Assembly (NCBI GenBank): GCA_002348005.1
Contig: DDYQ01000154.1
Location: 1-6,093, forward strand
Length of the DNA: 6,093 bases
From: Desulfobacteraceae bacterium UBA2230
GTDB lineage: Bacteria > Desulfobacterota > Desulfobacteria > Desulfobacterales > Desulfosarcinaceae
Reading direction: 5' to 3'
This document shows positions 1-5,221 of the stretch, one piece after another. The translations under genes were made by a program, and so were the position numbers. Each line of letters begins with the position of its first letter. The first letter of the stretch is position 1. Below the pieces are notes generated by a model. It was not told the DNA's origin and searched no databases. It saw nothing but the letters and a program-made list of their open reading frames with translations.

Positions 1-211
1 TGATCTCCCGCAGGGTTTCAATCCCGTCCATGCCGCCCGGCATCTTGATGTCCAGCAGAACCACATCGAAGGGGCGCGAAGCCAGCAGCTTGAGCGCCTG
101 CTCCCCGCTGGGCACCCCTTGGGCTTCCAGACGGCGTTTGTTCAGACGATTGACGACCGTTTCCATAAAATCGAGTTCGTCATCGACGACCAGTATGCTG
201 AAGCTGAGCAT
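1..211 (-). CDS. Response regulator, receiver domain (partial, C-terminus outside window)
   Basis: This is the N-terminal 70 residues of a two-component response regulator, read right to left and cut by the window edge. The receiver domain is clear: the acidic pair D10-D11 follows the hydrophobic strand ILVV, and the phosphate-accepting aspartate is D54 in VVLLDIKMPGGMDG. Start choice: ATG at 211-209 lies 4 bases after AGGAGG, and that Shine-Dalgarno overlaps the stop codon of the kinase gene upstream, so the two are co-transcribed and probably translationally coupled. It is almost certainly the phosphorylation partner of the kinase at 220-1887. The output domain is not in the window. It could be a stand-alone receiver or an NtrC-type sigma-54 activator (receiver, AAA+, HTH); the kinase type and the sigma-54 promoters nearby make the latter attractive but unproven. 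Confidence 0.93.
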   Translation of the reverse strand, partial: MLSFSILVVDDELDFMETVVNRLNKRRLEAQGVPSGEQALKLLASRPFDVVLLDIKMPGGMDGIETLREI

Positions 212-219
212 GGGTCCTC

Positions 220-1887
220 CTATTTCCTGTCGGGGAGTTTCGCCGGCAACTGCACCGTGAACGTGGTGCCCTCGCCCGGATTGCTCTGGAAAGATATCCG
301 ACCGCCCATCCTTTCAATGATTCCGTAACTGATGGAGAGCCCCAGACCGGTGCCGCGGCCGGAAGGTTTGGTGCTGAAGAACGGATCGAAAATCCGGCGC
401 TGGTGCTCTTTGGGAATTCCGGGGCCGTCGTCCTTGATATGGGCCTGAATATGGTGATCGACCAGTGCGGTGGAGACCTCGATGTGGCCGTTGGTGCCTA
501 TAGCATCGATGGCGTTGTTGATCAAATTGAGAAAGACCTGCTGCAGTTGGGACTGATCGCTGGCGATCACGGGTAAATTGTCCTGATAATGCTTGACGAT
601 GTCGATATTGCTCAGCCGCGCATGGTTCAACATGAGTTCGATGGTCTGATCCAGCACGCGGTTCACGTCCACATCGTCCAGATGGGGTTCCATGCGGCGT
701 GCGAAGCCCAGCATGTTATGGGTGATTTTACGAGCGCGTTCGACATGGTTCTCAATTTTTTCCAGCGAGGAGAAATACTCCTGGTAGTTTGAACTCTGCC
801 GGAATTCTTCATCGTTCAGCAGGTCCTTCATCCAGCCCGCCTTTTCACCGATGACCGCCAGGGGATTGTTGATCTCATGGGCGATGCCGGCCGCCATCTT
901 GCCCAAAGCGGCCATTTTGTCGGACTGGACCAACTGGGCGCTGAGCGTTCCCATTTCACGGTCGGACGCTTCCAGGTGGCTGACCACCGAATGGGCGATG
1001 AAAACGGTGGTCATGATGATCGCCGCAATGCCGACGGAAATAATCACAATCTCCATGTTGCGGGTGGCGGTCAATCCCCCGGCCTCGCCACTGGTTTGCT
1101 GGCGGATGATCAGCAGCCATTTGTTGTTTTTCAGCCAGGCGCCGGCATAATACTCCGTATACCCGTTCTGAGGGCGTTTTTCGACGACGGTGTTGCCGTG
1201 GCTGAAGTCCTTGGGGTTGAGGTACGACTGCCCCAGAATTTCGCCGTTAAAACGCGGCACCGTCTGAAAAACGCCGTCGCTGTTGATGACAAAGGCATCG
1301 CCCATCCGGCCCGCCTGGGCCGTTCTGACCAGGCGGTCGAAGACCTCCGAGTCGATGGTGGCGCGCAGGATCCACTGCTGACTGCCGCTGCGGCCGCGTA
1401 CGGCGATAATGAAGTGCGGGAAGCGGCGGAAACCAAGATAGACGTCGCTGACGTACTTGCCTTTGGCCATCACCTCCGCAAACCAGGGCTCGTTTTCATA
1501 ATTGCGCCCTTTCAGGTCGTAAGGCCCAACATAAGCCGCATGCATGCCGTTGCTGCCGATCACGCCCAGGTCGATCAGGCCCAGCATTTCACTGCGCCGG
1601 TTCATGGTCTCAAAGAGCTCGGACAGCATCGACGGTCGCGAAAGCTCCTCCAGGCTGTGCGTGTCGGCCAGCATGGCCAGCAGCGTAATGCGCTCACGCA
1701 GGAAGACATCGACCGCGTGACTCTGCGATTCGGCCAGATGCCGGACCTGGTCTTCGATCCGCGCCTCATGCGCCCGGGCGAACTGGTAATAGATGGCGGT
1801 TCCCAGCAACAGCAGCGGGGCGATCGAAACCACCAGCGTGAGTCCGATGATTTTGAGCTTCAGGTCGCGATACAATCGTCTTTTCAC
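220..1887 (-). CDS. Membrane sensor histidine kinase, periplasmic Cache-like sensor, NtrB-like core
   Basis: A 555-residue sensor kinase that autophosphorylates on histidine and should pass the phosphate to the regulator encoded just downstream. Order: short cytoplasmic N-terminus, membrane helix about 13-34, large periplasmic region about 36-277 with the look of a double Cache domain, helix about 279-302, linker, then the kinase core. The phosphoacceptor is H337 in AGIAHEINNPL. The ATP-binding domain has an N-box with N454/N457/N458, a G1 box DDGPGIP (486-492), an F-box with F500 and F503-F504, and a G2 box G510-R-G512-T-G514-L-G516. All key residues are present, so it should be active. No clear PAS or HAMP motif is seen. 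The start is GTG at 1887-1885; an in-frame TGA at 1902-1900 leaves no upstream ATG, GTG or TTG. The Shine-Dalgarno (GAAAGGG) is modest. A sigma-54 promoter lies about 103 bases upstream. The ligand is unknown; Cache domains usually bind small molecules such as carboxylates or amino acids. Confidence 0.95.
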   Translation of the reverse strand: MKRRLYRDLKLKIIGLTLVVSIAPLLLLGTAIYYQFARAHEARIEDQVRHLAESQSHAVDVFLRERITLLAMLADTHSLEELSRPSMLSELFETMNRRSEMLGLIDLGVIGSNGMHAAYVGPYDLKGRNYENEPWFAEVMAKGKYVSDVYLGFRRFPHFIIAVRGRSGSQQWILRATIDSEVFDRLVRTAQAGRMGDAFVINSDGVFQTVPRFNGEILGQSYLNPKDFSHGNTVVEKRPQNGYTEYYAGAWLKNNKWLLIIRQQTSGEAGGLTATRNMEIVIISVGIAAIIMTTVFIAHSVVSHLEASDREMGTLSAQLVQSDKMAALGKMAAGIAHEINNPLAVIGEKAGWMKDLLNDEEFRQSSNYQEYFSSLEKIENHVERARKITHNMLGFARRMEPHLDDVDVNRVLDQTIELMLNHARLSNIDIVKHYQDNLPVIASDQSQLQQVFLNLINNAIDAIGTNGHIEVSTALVDHHIQAHIKDDGPGIPKEHQRRIFDPFFSTKPSGRGTGLGLSISYGIIERMGGRISFQSNPGEGTTFTVQLPAKLPDRK

Positions 1888-2000
1888 GACAATACCCTTT
1901 CAAGGACGATCGCAGGGGCCGTAGCAGCCGCGACCCCGCACCTTGCGCGGCTGTCGGGCTGCAGTCTCTCAGAACATCCGATATTCCACATGTCCGTAAG

Positions 2001-2016
2001 AGCAAGTGTCGTGCCA
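2001..2016 (-). promoter_or_regulatory. Sigma-54 (-24/-12) promoter of the kinase/regulator operon
   Basis: Read on the minus strand the site is TGGCACGACACTTGCT, matching the sigma-54 consensus TGGCACG-N4-TTGCW at every defined position, with GG and GC separated by exactly 10 bases. Counting from the -12 base (2002) puts the start of transcription near 1990, giving a leader of about 103 bases before the GTG of the kinase. A palindromic site centred on 2084 sits at about -94. Sigma-54 promoters need an AAA+ activator, so the kinase genes are probably under active, possibly autogenous, control. Confidence 0.82.
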
Positions 2017-2076
2017 CTTTATCTGCTCCGGGTGGTTTGCCGGGCCGCCTGTGGCTCAGATCGTCTGTCGGTTCGG

Positions 2077-2091
2077 TTTACAAAGTGTAAA
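2077..2091. promoter_or_regulatory. Palindromic upstream activator-like site, copy 1 (shared by divergent promoters)
   Basis: The site is TTTACA-AAG-TGTAAA, a perfect 6-3-6 inverted repeat. A second version with the same spacing, TTTACA-CGG-TGTCAA, sits upstream of the transporter operon at 3567-3581; over 17 aligned bases the two share 13. This copy lies between two divergent sigma-54 promoters, about 94 bases from the predicted kinase start and 141 from the stress-protein start, where enhancer-binding proteins of the NtrC family normally bind. The protein that binds it is not known. Confidence 0.6.
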
Positions 2092-2198
2092 GCCGTGGCG
2101 GACTTTTGAAAATATACATGAGCGGGATGAAAAAGTAACCCGGATTCAGTCCGGCGGATTGTCTATGGATTGGACTCGGCCGGGATACCGGGCTTTAA

Positions 2199-2214
2199 TG
2201 GCATCTGTTTTGCA
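2199..2214 (+). promoter_or_regulatory. Sigma-54 (-24/-12) promoter of the universal stress protein gene
   Basis: The site is TGGCATCTGTTTTGCA. GG (2200-2201) and GC (2212-2213) are exactly 10 bases apart; it departs from TGGCACG-N4-TTGCW only at the sixth and seventh bases. Transcription should start near 2225, leaving a 103-base leader. The palindrome centred on 2084 sits at about -141. Confidence 0.72.
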
Positions 2215-2239
2215 GACCGCCAGGTTAGTGCGATTAAAA

Positions 2240-2309
2240 GATCGGCGTCGCCGGCCAGTACTTCGCAGGCCAGAAAGACCGGATCGCCCGGGCGAAGAAC
2301 TCGCCGATC
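2240..2309 (+). other. Long-range stem in the 5' leader of the stress-protein mRNA
   Basis: GATCGGCG (2240-2247) pairs perfectly with CGCCGATC (2302-2309), enclosing a 54-base segment that itself contains the self-complementary CGCCCGGGCG (2285-2294). The closing stem ends a few bases before the Shine-Dalgarno (about 2315-2321). It could stabilise the message or influence ribosome access. It matches no riboswitch class that I recognise. Confidence 0.35.
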
Positions 2310-2327
2310 CTCAAGAAGGAGAGAGAA

Positions 2328-3245
2328 ATGGCAGCTCAGACCAGCAAAAAGCTTTTGATTGCATTGGACGGTTCAAAACAGTCGTTCGAAACGATCAAGT
2401 ACGTCAGCAGCGTGGATCTGTTCCATCAGGATGGATTCCACTTCGTGCTCTTCACGGTTTACAATGCCATGCCTCAGGCCTACCGCGATCTGGGCAAGGA
2501 TCCGCAATTCGCCAAAAGTTTCGGCGAAGTCCAGCGCTGGGAGATCGGAGAGAAAAAGCGCTGCGAAGCCTTCCTCGAACATGCCCAGGCGGCCCTGATC
2601 GGAGCCGGCGCTCATCCCTCGCGGGTTAAGTGTGTGTTGCGCAAGAAAAAGGTGGGGATTGCACGCGATATCATCAAAGAGGCCCACGGCGGCTACAGCG
2701 CGGTAATGATCGGGCGCCGAGGCAGCGGCCTGATGAAAGGCCTCAGTTTGGGCAGCGTGGCCGTCAAGCTGATCGGTGCCCTGACCGACATTCCGCTTGC
2801 GGTGGTGGGCCGGGACGTCCCCATTACCGGCAACATTCTGATGCCCATAGATCTTTCGGTTTATACTGCGCGCCTGGCGGATTTTGCAGCCAGCAAGCTT
2901 GCCGCTCAGGCATACCGGTTAAGCCTTTTCCATGTGATTCGCAGCGAAGATTTTCTAACTGCCGAAGTAGAAGAAATGCTGCGCGCTGAAATCCTCTCCG
3001 CCATGGAGAATGTGCGTGAACGCCTGATCAAGGCCGGCATGTCGCCGGACAGGGTGTCCAGCCGTATCGTAACCGGTCGGCGCAGCCGCGCCATGGCCAT
3101 TATCGAGGAGGCCGAAAGTGAAGGCATCGGCACCATCATGATGGGACGCAAAGGAATGCATACGTTTTCCGATTTCTTCATCGGCCGGGTGAGCAACAAA
3201 GTGGTCCAGATGGGCAAAAAGCAGGCGGTGTGGATCATCAGCTAG
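2328..3245 (+). CDS. Tandem-domain universal stress protein (UspA superfamily)
   Basis: A 305-residue cytoplasmic protein made of two consecutive Usp domains, about 6-162 and 168-304, each with the alpha/beta fold that binds ATP or dimerises. Domain 1 begins LLIALDGS (D14) and has a full ATP-binding motif G129-RR-G132-9 residues-G142-S143. Domain 2 begins LMPIDLS (D175) and carries G273-RK-G276-9 residues-G286-R287, where the usual Ser/Thr after the last glycine is arginine, so nucleotide binding there may be altered. The twofold layout recalls UspE-like proteins, but I give no symbol. Start: ATG at 2328 with a good AGGAG about 7 bases upstream; the ORF stops at TAG 3243-3245. It is transcribed divergently from the kinase, probably from the sigma-54 promoter at 2199-2214, which suggests it belongs to the response governed by the two-component pair. 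The role is likely stress or energy-status adaptation; its partner is unknown. Confidence 0.95.
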   Translation: MAAQTSKKLLIALDGSKQSFETIKYVSSVDLFHQDGFHFVLFTVYNAMPQAYRDLGKDPQFAKSFGEVQRWEIGEKKRCEAFLEHAQAALIGAGAHPSRVKCVLRKKKVGIARDIIKEAHGGYSAVMIGRRGSGLMKGLSLGSVAVKLIGALTDIPLAVVGRDVPITGNILMPIDLSVYTARLADFAASKLAAQAYRLSLFHVIRSEDFLTAEVEEMLRAEILSAMENVRERLIKAGMSPDRVSSRIVTGRRSRAMAIIEEAESEGIGTIMMGRKGMHTFSDFFIGRVSNKVVQMGKKQAVWIIS

Positions 3246-3460
3246 CCGGCTGTTGAAATACGGGCGACGGACCGCCGGCGGGGGCCGGCGCGCACCGCCG
3301 CCCATACATGCCGGAGGCGGGATTCGCCGGCCGGCATAGAGCTCGGCAACTGCTTCCGGGAGTGCTGCCGCACCGCCCGGGCGATCCGGCCCGCGGTTCG
3401 GCCGCGGTCCTGGGCCATGCGCAGCCAGTCGCGCAACACGGGTGCCGCTTGGAAGCGCAA
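3242..3460 (-). CDS. Possible small basic protein, antisense to the intergenic region (doubtful)
   Basis: A 72-codon minus-strand frame starts at TTG (3460-3458), preceded six bases away by a perfect AGGAGG (3472-3467), and ends at TAG inside the same CTAG that ends the stress-protein gene, so the two would be convergent. About the first 45 codons have strongly GC-rich third positions, as the genuine genes here do. The product would be rich in arginine, with a stretch such as LRDWLRMAQDRGRTAGRIAR. I recognise no domain and see no promoter. The local DNA is very GC-rich, which creates open frames by chance, so it may be spurious or the remnant of a gene. Confidence 0.2.
   Translation of the reverse strand: MRFQAAPVLRDWLRMAQDRGRTAGRIARAVRQHSRKQLPSSMPAGESRLRHVWAAVRAGPRRRSVARISTAG
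3273..3290. terminator. GC-rich hairpin just downstream of the stress-protein gene
   Basis: CGCCGGC (3273-3279) and GCCGGCG (3284-3290) form a perfect 7-bp stem with a GGGG loop, 28 bases after the stop codon. No T-run follows, so this is not a classical intrinsic terminator. It may mark an mRNA 3' end through processing, stabilisation or Rho action. Confidence 0.4.
3308..3337. terminator. Second hairpin downstream of the stress-protein gene
   Basis: ATGCCGG (3308-3314) pairs with CCGGCAT (3331-3337), and inside it GGCG (3316-3319) pairs with CGCC (3325-3328), leaving a 5-base loop and a small internal bulge. It has no T-tract. Placed after the 3273-3290 stem, it may help end or protect the stress-protein transcript. 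Confidence 0.35.
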
Positions 3461-3566
3461 AGCCGCCCTCCTAACACCTTTCCCCCCCCTGCCGCTTTGT
3501 TAAATACTTCCGGACGCCTTCCCGCAGCACTTCCGATACCCGCCGAACCTTCGACTGTCGGCTTTC

Positions 3567-3581
3567 TTTACACGGTGTCAA
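3567..3581. promoter_or_regulatory. Palindromic upstream activator-like site, copy 2 (transporter operon)
   Basis: The site is TTTACA-CGG-TGTCAA; seen with its flanks it reads CTTTACAC-G-GTGTCAAG, an 8-1-8 inverted repeat with one mismatched pair. It matches the site at 2077-2091 in half-sites and spacing and lies at about -119 from the transcription start predicted for the transporter operon, the usual range for a sigma-54 enhancer. Two copies, each correctly placed relative to a sigma-54 promoter, argue against chance, although two copies are few. Confidence 0.58.
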
Positions 3582-3613
3582 GTCATCTCGGTTGAACTTC
3601 CGGGCGGCTCGAA

Positions 3614-3626
3614 GCCTGCAGCAGGC
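3614..3626. repeat. Short perfect palindrome between enhancer-like site and promoter
   Basis: GCCTGC-A-GCAGGC is a perfect 6-1-6 inverted repeat centred about 73 bases before the predicted transcription start. It could be an additional regulator site or a chance palindrome. Its sequence is unrelated to the TTTACA-N3-TGTMAA sites. Confidence 0.35.
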
Positions 3627-3666
3627 AAGCCTCAGTCATTTCAGCGATATTTTGCAAGCCATGGCG

Positions 3667-3682
3667 TGGCATAGGTGTTGCT
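3667..3682 (+). promoter_or_regulatory. Sigma-54 (-24/-12) promoter of the transporter operon
   Basis: The site is TGGCATAGGTGTTGCT. GG (3668-3669) and GC (3680-3681) are exactly 10 bases apart, and only the sixth and seventh bases differ from the TGGCACG-N4-TTGCW consensus. Transcription should begin near 3693, giving a leader of about 148 bases before the first gene of the operon. Confidence 0.72.
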
Positions 3683-3840
3683 TTGAACGCTGCTACCCGG
3701 TCGACAAAAGTTTTCGGTATTTGGGTGGAGGCGAAGACATTTCCCACCACTTTTTAAATGAAACATCCGGACAGCACTCCCCAACCGGCGCTGGCAATTC
3801 CGGATGGCCAATGTGAACCAGTGAAAAAGGAGGGTCTTCA

Positions 3841-4140
3841 ATGAGGCGCAAGGTGAGTCAACTGATGATCGCAGTGACAGCCGGCCTGGTGGTAATGGTG
3901 CCGGGATGGGTCCTGGCCGCAGGTGAAAAAGCGGTGGACATCGTGGTGGTGGCGGACACCCGGCGGGTGACGGGTATCATGCGGTACTTCTCCGACCTGT
4001 ACAACACCAATATTCTGATGTTCGCCGTATGGGCGGTCGTGCTGACCGTGGTGATGGGCTGCACGCTCGGTTTCCTGATGGATTTCATCATGGAGCGCAC
4101 CGGCCTGGATCTCCATTCGCGTAAAATCGTCGAACATTAA
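3841..4140 (+). CDS. Small exported single-pass membrane protein, partner of the TSUP transporter
   Basis: A 99-residue protein of no family I can name. It has a basic start (MRRK), a hydrophobic segment at about 8-26 ending VLAAG that resembles a cleavable signal peptide, a periplasmic stretch of about 30 residues including VVVADTRRVTG (35-45), and one membrane helix at about 57-81 (ILMFAVWAVVLTVVMG onward). The C-terminal tail (MERTGLDLHSRKIVEH) is short and probably cytoplasmic. Start: ATG at 3841 with AAGGAGGG about 7 bases upstream. It ends only 18 bases before the TSUP gene, with which it must share a transcript. This suggests an accessory or assembly subunit of the transporter; that role is inferred from position only. 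Without signal cleavage the protein would be a two-helix hairpin. Confidence 0.88.
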   Translation: MRRKVSQLMIAVTAGLVVMVPGWVLAAGEKAVDIVVVADTRRVTGIMRYFSDLYNTNILMFAVWAVVLTVVMGCTLGFLMDFIMERTGLDLHSRKIVEH

Positions 4141-4158
4141 CGGGGGAGGGGAATTAAT

Positions 4159-5202
4159 ATGGATGCTTCCTGGCTGTACATGTATATGCCCATTGCGGGC
4201 GTGGACATCTTTTGGCCCGGTCTGGTCCTGATCGGTTTTTCGGTGGGCACCATCGGCGGATTTTTCGGGATGGGCGGCGCCTGGATGGTAACGCCGGGTT
4301 TGAACATTCTTGGTTTTCCGATGGCCTTCGCCATCGGTACCGACATCGCCCACATCGCAGGCAAATCGATGGTCTCAACCATTCGCCACTCCAAGTTCGG
4401 CAATGTGGATTACAAACTGGGCTTTGTCATGGTTATCGGTACCATGATCGGTATCGAGCTGGGTGCCCAGATCGTCATGTGGCTGGAACGCCTCGGTCAG
4501 GTGGGCGACGTGGTGCGCTGGGTCTACGTGGTCTTTCTGGCCCTGATCGCCTTCATGGTGTTTGCGGATTACGCCAAGGCGGTAAAGAAGAAGAAGCTGG
4601 GCATTGTCGACGGCGACAAGGGCACCGAAGGTTTTACATGGTACAAGACGCTGCACAAGATCAAGATCCCCCCCATGATGCACTTCAAAGCCGCCGGTAT
4701 CTACTGTTCGGCGTGGCTGCCGATTACGGTCAGCTTCATGACGGGCGTTCTCGCCGGCTTCCTGGGCATCGGCGGCGGACTGCTCCGCATGCCGGCCCTG
4801 ATTTACTTCATCGGCACGCCGACCCACATCGCCGTAGGCACCGATCTGTTCGAAGTCATGATCTCGGGTCTGTACGGTGCCTTCACCTATACTTTAAAGG
4901 GTCGTATTGAACTGGTGGCGGTATTCGTAATGTTGACCGGGGCGGCGATCGGCGCCCAGATCGGCACCGTCGCCACCAAGTACGCCAAAGGCTTCGGCAT
5001 CCGTATCGCCTTCGGCATCGCGGTGCTGTGCTGCATGATTTCGATCATCCTGAAGCAGTACGGGTTCAGTATGTCCTCGGCCATCTTGATCCTGGGCACC
5101 ATCGGCGTGATGTGCATCTACATCATCGCCATCATGTGGAAGGGCGCCGCCCAAGAGCTGCGCGAGAAAAAGGCCGGACAGCGGATCACCACGCACCTGT
5201 AA
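4159..5202 (+). CDS. TSUP (TauE/SafE) family membrane transporter
   Basis: A 347-residue polytopic inner-membrane protein of the TauE/SafE (TSUP) family, whose members move sulfite, sulfonates, thiosulfate or other organic and sulfur anions. The internal duplication of the family is visible: GGFFGMGGAWMVTP (33-46) matches AGFLGIGGGLLRMP (199-212), and IGTDIAHIAG (59-68) matches VGTDLFEVMI (226-235). About eight hydrophobic helices can be drawn, roughly 18-40, 52-74, 88-108, 119-137, 190-212, 227-246, 251-272, 281-298 and 306-327 (the second is weak). The halves are joined by a charged cytoplasmic-looking linker (about 139-176, with KKKK at 143-146), which makes the protein longer than the usual 250-270 residues. 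Start: ATG at 4159, 7 bases after GGAGGGG; ATGs at 4180 and 4186 lack such a site. The substrate is not deducible. In a sulfur-metabolising anaerobe sulfite is plausible, but the family is too broad to say more. Confidence 0.93.
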   Translation: MDASWLYMYMPIAGVDIFWPGLVLIGFSVGTIGGFFGMGGAWMVTPGLNILGFPMAFAIGTDIAHIAGKSMVSTIRHSKFGNVDYKLGFVMVIGTMIGIELGAQIVMWLERLGQVGDVVRWVYVVFLALIAFMVFADYAKAVKKKKLGIVDGDKGTEGFTWYKTLHKIKIPPMMHFKAAGIYCSAWLPITVSFMTGVLAGFLGIGGGLLRMPALIYFIGTPTHIAVGTDLFEVMISGLYGAFTYTLKGRIELVAVFVMLTGAAIGAQIGTVATKYAKGFGIRIAFGIAVLCCMISIILKQYGFSMSSAILILGTIGVMCIYIIAIMWKGAAQELREKKAGQRITTHL

Positions 5203-5221
5203 ATAGGGAGGACTTAAAAAG

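Larger units (their letters stand above)
1888..2327. other. Divergent intergenic control region between kinase and stress-protein genes
   Basis: This 440-base stretch has no convincing gene of its own. It holds a minus-strand sigma-54 promoter (2016-2001), a palindromic activator-like site (2077-2091), a 5-5-5 inverted repeat (CCGGA 2140-2144, TCCGG 2150-2154), a plus-strand sigma-54 promoter (2199-2214) and a structured leader for the stress-protein gene (2225-2327). Open frames that cross it are continuations of frames antisense to the kinase and have no start signals. Confidence 0.8.
3246..3840. other. Long intergenic region before the transporter operon
   Basis: This stretch of nearly 600 bases has two parts. 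The first (about 3246-3480) is very GC-rich, with two hairpins just after the stress-protein gene and the doubtful antisense ORF. It ends in a run of eight C (3482-3489). The second (about 3490-3840) is less GC-rich and holds an activator-like palindrome (3567-3581), a 6-1-6 palindrome (3614-3626), a sigma-54 promoter (3667-3682) and a leader of about 148 bases. The leader contains a possible hairpin, ATCCGG (3765-3770) with CCGGAT (3800-3805), inside which CAGC (3772-3775) pairs with GCTG (3790-3793). Plus-strand frames here lack ribosome binding sites and run through the promoter. Confidence 0.75.

Noticed and set aside
877..2109. Long plus-strand open frame (about 410 codons) antisense to the kinase gene
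   Set aside because: It is the mirror of a GC-rich coding frame. The minus-strand frame encodes a complete histidine kinase, while this one gives a low-complexity His/Asp/Val/Ala-rich product with no recognisable domain and runs into the promoter region.
2086..2114. Possible sigma-70 promoter TGTAAA-N17-AAAATA for the stress-protein gene
   Set aside because: The -10 match is poor and the -35 part coincides with the palindrome half-site; the sigma-54 element downstream is far more convincing.
3592..3816. Plus-strand frame of 74 codons upstream of the transporter operon
   Set aside because: It has no ribosome binding site, its codons do not resemble the neighbours, and it spans the sigma-54 promoter at 3667-3682.
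3641..3841. Minus-strand frame of 66 codons in the same leader
   Set aside because: No Shine-Dalgarno, atypical composition, and it overlaps promoter and leader elements of the opposite strand.
4375..4827. Minus-strand frame of 150 codons within the TSUP gene
   Set aside because: Antisense shadow with a His/Asp/Gln-rich product; the plus frame is a clear TSUP protein with an internal repeat.
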